DNA of 64,000 bases from a virus: IMG/VR virus record IMGVR_UViG_3300027747_003534, positions 97,521 through 161,520 of that record; one strand, 5' to 3'. Below, piece after piece: positions 27,001 to 34,367 of this stretch. Position numbers and translations under genes: made by a program. Each line of letters opens with the position of its first letter. Position 1 is the stretch's first letter. The notes beneath the pieces are model-generated. The model saw only the letters and a program-made list of their open reading frames with translations. It did no database searches and was not told where the DNA came from.

Positions 27001-27715
27001 TCCCGTTGATTGTTCCATAATTTTTACAACTATCCCAAAACTCACAATTTCCATTTATTATTGAAGGATTTAAATGATATGATCTATTTCTAAATTTAAC
27101 ATCACTTTTTATTTGACATTTTTGAATATTACTGTATAGATAAATATCCAATTCGCTATCACTTTCTATGATAAAATCTTGAATTTGAGATTTTATTAAT
27201 GTGCCAGCAGATAATTTTAGTTTGCTCCTTAAATCATCACTATAAGGAAAGTCTAGAGAAGGCAATCCTTCTAAAATACTATCTTCAAAATATAAATTAA
27301 GACCATCTGATAAGAATAAGCAATCTTTTACAAGGCTAGATACTCCTGAAATTTTTTCTGCTATATCAAAAGCTATGCTATGTACTTTAGAATCTGTAAG
27401 ACTTAAACTATCAATAGTATACAAACTAAAGGGATTTTTTTCATCTATATAATTTGTTATGTTACATTTATTTAAGGATACATTTTTTGCATTTAAAAAT
27501 CCGACAATAAAATTTCCAGTTCCTGATGAAGTAGATAACGATAGATTTTCACATTTTAAATAAGATATTTTATCAATGCAATTTATTGTTGCAAGATCTA
27601 GTGATAGATTATTGTCAACATATATATCATTGGTATTTTGCGGAATACTATTAGCGGGCTTAAGGTTTCCAGAATCATAAAACCAAGAGGCAGGATCACA
27701 CCAGTCATTAGACAT
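24008..27715 (-). CDS. Giant repeat (beta-solenoid-like) surface protein
   Basis: A 1235-residue protein built mostly of degenerate 15-17-residue repeats from about 200 to 1130. The pattern is G-x-F-x-(N/D)-x-S-x-N-x-G-x-(I/V), for example LFYNNSLNFGDIKGG and MFTENSINNGRVNIA. Regular Asn/Gly/Ser turns and alternating hydrophobics suggest a beta-helix or solenoid. An N-terminal DWCDPASWFYDSGNL and a C-terminal Tyr/Trp-rich FDDGYWRWVSP domain cap it. No signal peptide is seen. A virion fibre, spike or adhesin is likely. AGGAA precedes the ATG; it is 2 nt from the upstream papain-like gene. Confidence 0.75.
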   Translation of the reverse strand: MSNDWCDPASWFYDSGNLKPANSIPQNTNDIYVDNNLSLDLATINCIDKISYLKCENLSLSTSSGTGNFIVGFLNAKNVSLNKCNITNYIDEKNPFSLYTIDSLSLTDSKVHSIAFDIAEKISGVSSLVKDCLFLSDGLNLYFEDSILEGLPSLDFPYSDDLRSKLKLSAGTLIKSQIQDFIIESDSELDIYLYSNIQKCQIKSDVKFRNRSYHLNPSIINGNCEFWDSCKNYGTINGNVIFHGGAAINYGTVKKAIFDNGGDNYGTIEEAEFYGNGTNYGNVGKATFYNDSINLGNVGYAIFKGSGCYNEGKVYEQAIFFTSGSYNNGVAYNAIFNSGTFNDKGGIVLGSSCSLDGAENKGTINVENTITLNNSYVYVDSSSIISNSGNVVLKGSSGSSYIYAYKSILLDKSYIRGELSSPGLVTVKNNSHIAAVVWDVVFYDSSFADGSTIINIGNFYNDSYLISSSCRSGIFNDNSANYSTVRHGVFNNNSKNSGVGMVFDALFYNNSNNQASCTTGLFYNNSLNGHFGNGNYLTFYDNSINAGISSTRILFSGNSSNTGEINNGAMFTENSINNGRVNIAHLLDNAKNNGYIGSGYLNNKTINNGRIFSAFLRNESVNDKGFVSKGFFDDSSKNNGFVESGRFYGYSSNDTKGFVQYGLFYNESINKGKIIDGNFYDLSTNNSLFSPYHITFYDHSSNIGNININNNLKFDDKTFTVAIYSGQYPVFVGSNEQFLSDFFCNTDHFSPYCIFNYKIEFKDYSINRGNLRGYRDYIFNDNSKNFGQLFSYNIIPNHATIAYFSENSINCANIPKGKIIFSNGAINSGNISFGEFLNSSINYGNINSYSLPDTNIYSNFTPCYTIPNTNTLYFYNASINYGQILLSNGMTLNGEDHKIKAVFDYAINVGNIAGSAIFNHCINSGFVMKNSQFNDSINYGTIGGNGYFVSGINYGTIRGSGSFLSNSINYGKVINNSYLYNSKNISGIINGITYLYDNSINSGNLTNSGLFYNNSLNFGDIKGGAMFSDGSKNLAGVVGKQAIFKSQSYNYGLVIGSGYFNNSYNQGYIQGDATFTNASYNGMDDVSLSNYLDINNQASIDSIMSNDNLRNVGNGYVSKNVILESGGQNYGLIGGNVYNNMGYNCGYVLGTGSLVGIDYSTECTLNEREWEETYYPTRPVTVSRYFNINNDYYFFDDGYWRWVSPNKFEADRRATVDISYFNSKLESLQSGIPTA

Positions 27716-27717
27716 AA

Positions 27718-29493
27718 TTAGGTTCCTGTATTAAAATACCTAGCGCCCATATTAAACTTTTTATATGTATTAATCGGATAAAATGGTTTGTAGTCTAAGT
27801 ATTGTCTGGGAAAACCACTAACTGTAGATAGTCCAAATAATAGACCGAATGCTCTCTGGTATTTGCCACACTCAAATGGAACACAACTACCCTCATCTGT
27901 ACATCCTTTATATTGTTCACTAATAGCAGGATCATTGCAAGGGGAGCTATTATCCACAAAGGTACTACTTAATAAAACATTAGGAAAATTTGATGATATT
28001 GCACCAGCTGCAGCCATTAAACTAGCAATATCTGCTCCTGCTAATATTTTTCCTGAATCTAAGCTTAAGCCGCTATAAGGAAGCAAGCCCAAACCCTTAT
28101 ATATTGCATCAATACATTTTTTAGTTTTACACTTAATAAAACTTGGACTATGATTAAATACTGTTATGCTTTTTAGATGATTCTCAGTAATTAAAAAAGA
28201 TCCTTGAGGAATAGGGCCCCAATTTGGTGATCCTCCGCTATTCCAATTTCCCCAGCTATTAGCGACTAAATAAACACATTCTGGAAATTCAATTTTTGTA
28301 TCATCATATCCAATAATCGCTAATGAATGATACCATATTCTATCAGGATATGACAAACCAGTAGAATCCCTAGTATTAGGAAAACCAACATTTGTCATAA
28401 GTAAAACACCATATCCATTATATAATAAATCTTTGACTCTACTAACTCTATTATCTCCATCTCCTCCAATTAAAGAAATCGTTTGACATCTATCTATTCC
28501 TCCAGACGGAGATTTAGGAATATCCTGATCATAATCATAATTATTTATGCCTTTAAAGTAATTTAAAAATATCTCATCTCTACAGCCATAGAAGGTTGAT
28601 CCTGAATAATCAACAAAACTACCATATGCTCCATAATTTTTTCTTTTAATAATTCCAATATGTTTCAATATTTCGTCTCTAAATCCACTAGTAATGTTTC
28701 CGGCAAAATATAAATCATCAGTTGGTACTAAATATTTAAAATCAAATCTACTTGTTCTAGGGGCACCACAACATATTTCTAATTTATCTACACAAGTAGT
28801 AGCTGAACAACAAGGAGAAGTAGGTAGTAATGGATCGCATTCTACACAACTTCTGCATTTTGCTGAGGTTTCATCTGGTTTTTTTATGCATGAAAAAAAT
28901 GCTCCAGCAGCTCCATACTGAGGATTATCTATACAATTAAAACTGATAGTATTCCCGTCGGTTGCAGTATATGAACAACCCGGAATCTGTAAGTTTTGAG
29001 CAGTACTTTCCGAAACCAAATCTGGACCAAGCATGAGTAAACAATCTGGTAACGAAGAACCACAAAAGTGTTGTAAATACTCTGTAGCCATACGACTCTC
29101 CCAGCTACCATAGCTTTTAGTGCTTTCTATTTGGCAAGCTCTCGATATATCGCAAGCGTTCCTTATGGCATGAGCTGTTCCTCCATCAACCGTAGTTTGG
29201 ATTTCTGTAAAAGCTTCAGCATCCATTCTGTTTAAAAATTTGAATGGTAATCCTAATTTCCCTGACCCTGTATTTTTGATTCCACTAGCATTAACAGAAG
29301 GTTCAATATCTACAAAAGGGGCGCCTTCTAGACATGGATATTTTAAATGTCTCAAAAAACGGATAAGTCTGGGCAAATCATAGGGAGTACCATATGCTGT
29401 TTTAGTTGGTATTCCCGAAGTTCCATTTATTATATAACTATCAAAACATATATTATTACTATATGAATAGTATAATTCCTGTGGAGACAACAT
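27718..29493 (-). CDS. Papain-like (C1A) protein lacking catalytic cysteine
   Basis: A 591-residue paralogue of the papain-like protein at 30800-31726. Shared landmarks are the SPQELY start, RNACDISRA, DRIWYHSLAIIGYDD (His) and VANSWGNWNSGGSPNWGPIP (Asn). At the place of the catalytic Cys the sequence reads TVDGGTAHA, with Gly105 instead of Cys, so proteolysis is unlikely. A Cys-rich insertion (about 215-250, with CRSCVECDPL) and a long C-terminal extension are unique to this copy. It lies between a membrane protein gene and the giant repeat protein, suggesting a structural or binding role. Confidence 0.75.
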   Translation of the reverse strand: MLSPQELYYSYSNNICFDSYIINGTSGIPTKTAYGTPYDLPRLIRFLRHLKYPCLEGAPFVDIEPSVNASGIKNTGSGKLGLPFKFLNRMDAEAFTEIQTTVDGGTAHAIRNACDISRACQIESTKSYGSWESRMATEYLQHFCGSSLPDCLLMLGPDLVSESTAQNLQIPGCSYTATDGNTISFNCIDNPQYGAAGAFFSCIKKPDETSAKCRSCVECDPLLPTSPCCSATTCVDKLEICCGAPRTSRFDFKYLVPTDDLYFAGNITSGFRDEILKHIGIIKRKNYGAYGSFVDYSGSTFYGCRDEIFLNYFKGINNYDYDQDIPKSPSGGIDRCQTISLIGGDGDNRVSRVKDLLYNGYGVLLMTNVGFPNTRDSTGLSYPDRIWYHSLAIIGYDDTKIEFPECVYLVANSWGNWNSGGSPNWGPIPQGSFLITENHLKSITVFNHSPSFIKCKTKKCIDAIYKGLGLLPYSGLSLDSGKILAGADIASLMAAAGAISSNFPNVLLSSTFVDNSSPCNDPAISEQYKGCTDEGSCVPFECGKYQRAFGLLFGLSTVSGFPRQYLDYKPFYPINTYKKFNMGARYFNTGT

Positions 29494-29500
29494 ATTTTAT

Positions 29501-29749
29501 TTATTTTTCGGTAAGTTTATTGTATAAAATAATAGTTAATGAAGATCCAGTAATTCCTAAGAAAATTCCACTAGGCTCTAATACAGTATTAAAACCAAGC
29601 ATATAAGATAATGCTCCTCCACAGTATGAGCCAGCTACTCCTAAAATTATCGTTTTCCAAAATCCAAAATTTTCTTCACCCGGAATCAAACTTTTAGCTA
29701 TTGAGCCAACTAACAAACCATAAACACACCACACTAATAAATTAAACAT
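29501..29749 (-). CDS. GlsB/YeaQ/YmgE-like membrane protein
   Basis: An 82-residue protein with three hydrophobic segments. The pattern VYGLLVGSIAKSLIPGEENF, then IILGVAGSYCGGALSYMLG matches the transglycosylase-associated GlsB/YeaQ family of bacterial stress membrane proteins. A strong GGAGG lies 6 nt before the ATG. It sits in a cluster of small membrane proteins next to papain-like genes, so a role in envelope change or lysis is possible. Confidence 0.7.
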   Translation of the reverse strand: MFNLLVWCVYGLLVGSIAKSLIPGEENFGFWKTIILGVAGSYCGGALSYMLGFNTVLEPSGIFLGITGSSLTIILYNKLTEK

Positions 29750-30140
29750 TTGCCGCCTCCACTAAAGTTTTAACGTCATCATCCGTGAGAGTTTCTCCTG
29801 TTTCTAATAAAGCATTCAAAATACTTAATGAATACTTATTATAATCTTCTTTTTTCATTTCTCTACGAAGAATTTTTTTAATTCTCATCTTAGTAAACCA
29901 ACCTTTGCGCTCACTAAAAGTATGAAGTTGTTCGCCATACATTGAATATTTATCTTCTGCTGTAGACTGAGATGTTAATTTATTTTTATTGCATTCTTGT
30001 AATATTCTCACACAAGTTAATATAATACTAATTATCATTAAAATAGTCACGATAGCAAATCCATACATATTATCTTTAGATATAGTAGATTTTTCTAAAA
30101 TTTTAATAGCTATAGCTTTGAGTTTTTCATTATCGGCCAT
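29742..30140 (-). CDS. Single-pass membrane protein, unknown
   Basis: A 132-residue protein with a transmembrane helix at about 25-46 (GFAIVTILMIISIILTCV) and a charged C-terminal domain rich in Lys/Glu. The open frame reaches further upstream, but AAGGAG with 9 nt spacing identifies this ATG. No family recognised. Confidence 0.65.
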   Translation of the reverse strand: MADNEKLKAIAIKILEKSTISKDNMYGFAIVTILMIISIILTCVRILQECNKNKLTSQSTAEDKYSMYGEQLHTFSERKGWFTKMRIKKILRREMKKEDYNKYSLSILNALLETGETLTDDDVKTLVEAANV

Positions 30141-30145
30141 AGTAT

Positions 30146-30496
30146 TTATCTCCTTGATGTTTTGATTGGACATTGGCCATCTGGACAATTTATTGGAGCA
30201 GTTTGGATTTTGGGGATTACTGGAGTGATTGATTTAATCGGCCCTACCGACACAGACCCTTTGTCTGCTTCACAATATGTGCAATCAATTTTTAATATAC
30301 CATCACCACTCATATACCAGCCTTTACCCTTGCAAACGGGACAGTCTTTTCTTTTATACTTTTGGGTAGCTTGCTGTACATGCTTTGCTTTAATAATGCC
30401 ACCAGCAAGAGTTACAGGAGCCGTTGTTGAGCCATAGTAGTGAGACTGAGTAAACAGCAGGCCAACACAAAATAAACCAACAAATAATTTATTCAT
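30146..30496 (-). CDS. Secreted/periplasmic small Cys-rich protein
   Basis: A 116-residue protein with a signal-like N-terminus (NKLFVGLFCVGLLFTQS). CPVCKGKGWYMSGDG followed by CTYC resembles a DnaJ-type CxxCxGxG zinc motif, and the C-terminus carries CPDGQCP. The upstream extension is rejected because GGAG lies 8 nt before this ATG. It overlaps the upstream gene by 8 nt. Confidence 0.62.
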   Translation of the reverse strand: MNKLFVGLFCVGLLFTQSHYYGSTTAPVTLAGGIIKAKHVQQATQKYKRKDCPVCKGKGWYMSGDGILKIDCTYCEADKGSVSVGPIKSITPVIPKIQTAPINCPDGQCPIKTSRR

Positions 30497-30716
30497 TTTT
30501 ATCTCTCCATGGAAAAGGTATAACATTATCAATAGTGTCCACAATTCTTTTTAGCGGTCGTGGTCTATTGGGTTTAACTGGAGAATCTGGAGTATCTACT
30601 TTAGGTTTTGGTCCAAATTTTTCTTTAGCCTTAGTAAATAGTCTAGCTAAGGTTTCAATAACACCAATTATCATATTGATAACTGCTCTTAATTCTAGTC
30701 GTTCTCTTAGATTCAT
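30489..30716 (-). CDS. Small hypothetical protein, proline/lysine-rich
   Basis: A 75-residue protein with an amphipathic helix (about 10-32) followed by a Pro/Lys/Arg-rich segment. First gene after a GGTGTATATA element, so it probably starts the transcript running toward the papain-like and repeat-protein genes. Function unknown. Confidence 0.55.
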   Translation of the reverse strand: MNLRERLELRAVINMIIGVIETLARLFTKAKEKFGPKPKVDTPDSPVKPNRPRPLKRIVDTIDNVIPFPWRDKNE

Positions 30717-30751
30717 AAAATTATTCCATAGAAGGAATTTAGATATATAAA

Positions 30752-30761
30752 TATATACACC
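30752..30761 (-). promoter_or_regulatory. GGTGTATATA element before membrane-protein operon
   Basis: Minus-strand GGTGTATATA 35 nt before the ATG at 30716, matching the recurring RGTGTATATT element. The 83 nt gap contains nothing else apart from an imperfect AGCTTTTAAAATAGCT inverted repeat just downstream of the papain-like gene. Confidence 0.5.
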
Positions 30762-30799
30762 TAATAGAGAGCAGCTTTTAAAATAGCTAATTGCGAATT

Positions 30800-31726
30800 T
30801 TAGAGATAGTCTTCAAATCCGTAGCTTGGTAATTTTTGTAGAGGAAAACCATCAAAACCGCTAAATGTATATGACCCATTCATTGCTAGCATTCCAGCAG
30901 CAACATCAGCATGAATTAAAAATGAGCCGTCTGGAATTGGACCCCATTCTGGATGTCCACCGTCATTCCATTTGCCCCAACTATTTTGGACTAAAAACGC
31001 TGGCTCACTACCAGTGTCATCACATGCTATCCAAGCCATGCAATGTCCCCAGCTACCTGATGTTCTAGCAAATCCCTTTTTATCTCTAGTGTTACTAAAT
31101 CCATAATTAGAGCATACTGCTAAACCATAACCATTAGCAAGAGCGTCTCGTGCTTCTTCTACTGTTCTTATTAATGAAGCAGTTTTAATTTGATGATCGT
31201 TGGCTAAATCTAATACTTTATCTGGAAGTCCTCTACCTCCCCAACCAGCGCCTAGATTGCCATTATATTTGCTGAAGTCGGCAACTCCTGGATAATTCTT
31301 TCTAAGAACAATTCCGCCAATCTTGCTAACAAACTCAGCAGCTCTGGCACAACTCATTCCTTCTCCAGAAAAACCTCTTGCTCCATAAATAGCTTCTGTT
31401 GCTCCTTTTGTTATCCAATCCTCTCTCTCATTACCAATATCAATTTCTACTGCTCGGGTAATATCACAAGCATTTCTTGTTCCATGACTCACGCAATCTC
31501 CGACAGTTTGTCTTTCATTATAAGGATTCTTCTCAAATCGTAACACACTCTTGTATGGTGTTGAAAGTTTACCTTTGCCTGAATTTTTAATTTTTTTACT
31601 AGCATCTCCAAATAGTGGATACTTGGATGTTTCCATTAGGTGATCATAAACGTGCTGCTCAAATCGACAGCCGCTATAACCACCACGATACATATCATAT
31701 AGTTCTTTAGGAGAGAGTCTTGGCAT
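30800..31726 (-). CDS. Papain-like cysteine peptidase (C1A)
   Basis: A 308-residue C1A-type peptidase. Catalytic Cys78 lies in QTVGDCVSHGTRNACD, His228 in SGSWGHCMAWIACDD and Asn248 in QNSWGKWNDGGHPEWGPIP. There is no signal peptide or long inhibitory propeptide. Such enzymes in large phages may be virion-borne, but the substrate is unknown. It is paralogous to the Cys-less 591-residue protein at 27718-29493 and is coupled by TAATG to the upstream gene. Confidence 0.82.
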   Translation of the reverse strand: MPRLSPKELYDMYRGGYSGCRFEQHVYDHLMETSKYPLFGDASKKIKNSGKGKLSTPYKSVLRFEKNPYNERQTVGDCVSHGTRNACDITRAVEIDIGNEREDWITKGATEAIYGARGFSGEGMSCARAAEFVSKIGGIVLRKNYPGVADFSKYNGNLGAGWGGRGLPDKVLDLANDHQIKTASLIRTVEEARDALANGYGLAVCSNYGFSNTRDKKGFARTSGSWGHCMAWIACDDTGSEPAFLVQNSWGKWNDGGHPEWGPIPDGSFLIHADVAAGMLAMNGSYTFSGFDGFPLQKLPSYGFEDYL

Positions 31727-32217
31727 TATTTTGACCCCGTATTACAAGCCCAAGCTAAAGCATTAAAACCTTCTACGGCCTTAGCTCTTAGCTCTTTAGA
31801 TAAAAGAATTTGATCATCACCGATAGAAGCAACTACTACTTCTTTTGTTTCTTTAGCTAGATCAGGATACTTACCCTTAATATCTAGTCTAAGCATCACA
31901 CCAGCCAAACTATTAGCTTGACGAATTTCTTCTGTACTTTTAACTACTTCATTTTCTCCATCAAGCTCAACAAGCTTTGCTAGATCTAGATACAAATCTC
32001 GTAATCTTTTAGCATCTCTCTTTGCTCCAGATTCTTTTAGAACTGTAACAACATCATCTGCTTCTTTTTTAACAGCTGGGTCTGTTGGTTCTGATAATTC
32101 CAAAACATCTACTGTTGCTGGTTTGTTTGGGCCAAGAATATTTGAAAACTCTGGCTTAAGTAAACCGATGACAATTAGTAGAGCAGCTAGTCCTAGTAAT
32201 ATATTTTTTTGACTCAT
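31726..32217 (-). CDS. Membrane-anchored hypothetical protein
   Basis: A 163-residue protein with an N-terminal hydrophobic anchor (ILLGLAALLIVIGLL, about 5-20) and a soluble helical domain. No recognised family. ATGA/TAATG overlaps on both sides place it in the same transcript as the papain-like peptidase. Confidence 0.6.
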   Translation of the reverse strand: MSQKNILLGLAALLIVIGLLKPEFSNILGPNKPATVDVLELSEPTDPAVKKEADDVVTVLKESGAKRDAKRLRDLYLDLAKLVELDGENEVVKSTEEIRQANSLAGVMLRLDIKGKYPDLAKETKEVVVASIGDDQILLSKELRAKAVEGFNALAWACNTGSK

Positions 32218-32606
32218 AGTACTTTATCCTCATTTTGTTTACCACATACATTAGGACTTAAAAACGGAAACATTTGATCGGCAACTTTTACCGCTTCAGA
32301 ACAGCCGCTCTGTACTGCCAAGTCTCTGGTTTGTTTCCACGAAACTACCAACTTGAAAAATGTATCTTCAGAGTCACCCTTTTTGGGAACGACTACTGGA
32401 GAAACTGATGGAACATTTACTACTGGTAAAGAGGTATTAGCAGAACCACCTTTGAATTTTTCAACGAGACCAGCTAATAGTTTTTGTATTGGGCTAAGTT
32501 TATCCTTAAATAAAACCCACAACACAAGACCAACACCGGCATAAAGAGCCAAATCCGTTGTGCTCAGTTTACTACTAAATTCTTGAAAGCTCTCTGTAAA
32601 ATTCAT
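32214..32606 (-). CDS. Membrane protein, unknown
   Basis: A 130-residue protein with one hydrophobic helix at about 18-36 (LALYAGVGLVLWVLF) and a Ser/Val/Pro-rich linker before a helical end. AAGGAATAATAAA precedes its ATG. Part of a run of four small membrane-associated proteins. Confidence 0.6.
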   Translation of the reverse strand: MNFTESFQEFSSKLSTTDLALYAGVGLVLWVLFKDKLSPIQKLLAGLVEKFKGGSANTSLPVVNVPSVSPVVVPKKGDSEDTFFKLVVSWKQTRDLAVQSGCSEAVKVADQMFPFLSPNVCGKQNEDKVL

Positions 32607-32617
32607 TTTATTATTCC

Positions 32618-33043
32618 TTATTTGTCTGAGACGGGAGGCGTATTATCAACAACAGGATCAACCTTAACACTTGGATCAACAAAAACTCCACTATTTCTGA
32701 AAGTGGTAACTAAAGCATCAATTGTCGCACTAACCAATAGCATGAGTATTTGTTTAACATACCTTTGTATAATAGGCTGTAAAATTTGTGGCACAAATGG
32801 AAAATTTATTATCGTAAATACTTGATCGTAAAACTTAGAGATCATAGTCATAGCAAGTGTTTTTTTATCAACCCCTTTAAGGGAGGGATTATTATCTTCT
32901 ATGTTTTGAATAACTTCTGCTGTAGCTAACTGTAGCACATTCCATGCTTGGGGCATTGCTACTGCTTTTGCATTTCTAATTATTTCTTTAGCTTTAACTA
33001 CTAAATTTTCAAGATCATTTACTGACAAGTTTTGGGTTTGCAT
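32618..33043 (-). CDS. Membrane-associated hypothetical protein
   Basis: A 141-residue protein, helical, with a hydrophobic stretch near 95-112 (VKQILMLLVSATIDALV) and a Pro/Val/Asp tail. It overlaps the holin-like gene by about 29 nt. Function unknown. Confidence 0.55.
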   Translation of the reverse strand: MQTQNLSVNDLENLVVKAKEIIRNAKAVAMPQAWNVLQLATAEVIQNIEDNNPSLKGVDKKTLAMTMISKFYDQVFTIINFPFVPQILQPIIQRYVKQILMLLVSATIDALVTTFRNSGVFVDPSVKVDPVVDNTPPVSDK

Positions 33044-33341
33044 TTTTCTTTCTCTTTTTTCTTAAAGGCTGGCTATTCTTTCTATTTGCTTCTTTTCTTT
33101 CTTCTGGAGTTGCTGTGCTCCACCAAGTTTTTTTCAGATCTGTTCTTCCTTTGATATATTTAAATAGTATTGTTAATTGTCCAATAATAAGTATTGTAGC
33201 TTCTAGTCCTTTACTAGTTTCTTGAATCAAATCTTCTTTTTGAGAATTTTCTCCAATAATTCCCATTAGATACAAACCACTAAAAATAAAGCTAACCATT
33301 GTGAACCAAAACTCACTGGTGCGATAGCCGGGTTTTACCAT
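33015..33341 (-). CDS. Holin-like membrane protein
   Basis: A 108-residue protein starting VKPGYRTSEFWFTMVSFIF. A T-x-E-F-W motif before the first membrane helix, a second hydrophobic helix at about 45-62 and a strongly basic tail resemble a group of phage holins. The ATG follows GGAG by 6 nt; a TTG four codons earlier is less likely. It follows a GGTGTATATT element. Lysis function is inference; nearby endolysins are not obvious. Confidence 0.5.
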   Translation of the reverse strand: MVKPGYRTSEFWFTMVSFIFSGLYLMGIIGENSQKEDLIQETSKGLEATILIIGQLTILFKYIKGRTDLKKTWWSTATPEERKEANRKNSQPLRKKRKKNANPKLVSK

Positions 33342-33379
33342 TTTAAGCTCCAATTAAAGATAGTTGTAACTACTAGAGT

Positions 33380-33389
33380 AATATACACC
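33380..33389 (-). promoter_or_regulatory. GGTGTATATT element before holin-like operon
   Basis: Minus-strand GGTGTATATT 38 nt before the ATG at 33341, the best match to the recurring element. TATATT would be the -10 box. Confidence 0.52.
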
Positions 33390-33398
33390 AATTTATAA

Positions 33399-34367
33399 TT
33401 AGGCATTTTGGTCAACAAATCCGAAGCAAACTGTGCAGTAATATTCTGCAGTCCCGTAGTTAAACTTTACACTACTCATTGTTCCATCGATTCGAATAAT
33501 ATTGAACCCTTCTGCACCAATGAATTGAGTGTATTGTGTAGGACTCACTTGGTTTAGATATGTTGTTTGCGACCAAGGTTCGCTGGTTAATGACCAAATG
33601 GGTGTAAACGGTTTTGGATTACCATTTTCGTCAAGTACCTGTACTGGAACCGCTGTGCCGGGATTACCAACGCTGGCAAATGCAACAAGAGCATCTGTGA
33701 CGGGGGAACTAAATGTTGCAGTAAATACCCCGGCCTGAGTGTTTCCAATTTGTGCCGTTCCAATTAGTGGAACCCCGTATTCTTCCGGAAAATTTGTGGC
33801 CGAATACATACCATCGTGCTGGAACATACCACCACCATTTTGGGTAATATTTATTGTTATATTATTTTGACCAATTCCTGATGCTGTAGACTCTGTAATA
33901 GAATTCATTGTCATCCACTGAAATCCTGAACTTCCAAAAGTTGGTGCTTCTGTGGTGGTTGTTGTGGTTGTTGTAGTGGTTGTTGTACTTGCAGACTCAC
34001 ATGACGTACCATCTTGACGAACTTTCTCAGCAGCATATGGGGACGGCCACTCTACTAGCCAAGGCCGGTCGGCATAACTATATGCCCTAACAATCTCTCC
34101 TCCAGTATTAGTATAAATCCATACTCCAGTTTCATATCGAACAGCTTCATCCCCATAGATATAAGTTTCACGTCCATAAGGAGCATATCCAATCGGAGAT
34201 AGAATTCGATCACCAACAAACCATCCGGTCATTTTAACGCTAGAAGTTGAGTCAGGACATATAGGAGTAGGAGGAAATACTAAATTTTCGCCTAAAAATA
34301 TTTTAGAAACATTAGTGTTTCCTAATTTAATAGAAGATAGGTCAGAATTGTTTAAAAATATAGACAT
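33399..34367 (-). CDS. Fibre-like protein with poly-threonine linker
   Basis: A 322-residue structural-type protein. An N-terminal ~35 residues (SIFLNNSDLSSIKLGNTNV) resembles a tail attachment module. A block with GWFVGDRILSPIG follows, then a linker of about twelve consecutive Thr ending in EAPTFGS (about 126-144). The C-terminal ~175 residues look beta-rich and lectin-like. The Thr run is encoded by a GTT/GTG-type repeat visible on the plus strand around 33951-33990. TAATG couples it to the next fibre-like gene. Confidence 0.68.
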   Translation of the reverse strand: MSIFLNNSDLSSIKLGNTNVSKIFLGENLVFPPTPICPDSTSSVKMTGWFVGDRILSPIGYAPYGRETYIYGDEAVRYETGVWIYTNTGGEIVRAYSYADRPWLVEWPSPYAAEKVRQDGTSCESASTTTTTTTTTTTTEAPTFGSSGFQWMTMNSITESTASGIGQNNITINITQNGGGMFQHDGMYSATNFPEEYGVPLIGTAQIGNTQAGVFTATFSSPVTDALVAFASVGNPGTAVPVQVLDENGNPKPFTPIWSLTSEPWSQTTYLNQVSPTQYTQFIGAEGFNIIRIDGTMSSVKFNYGTAEYYCTVCFGFVDQNA

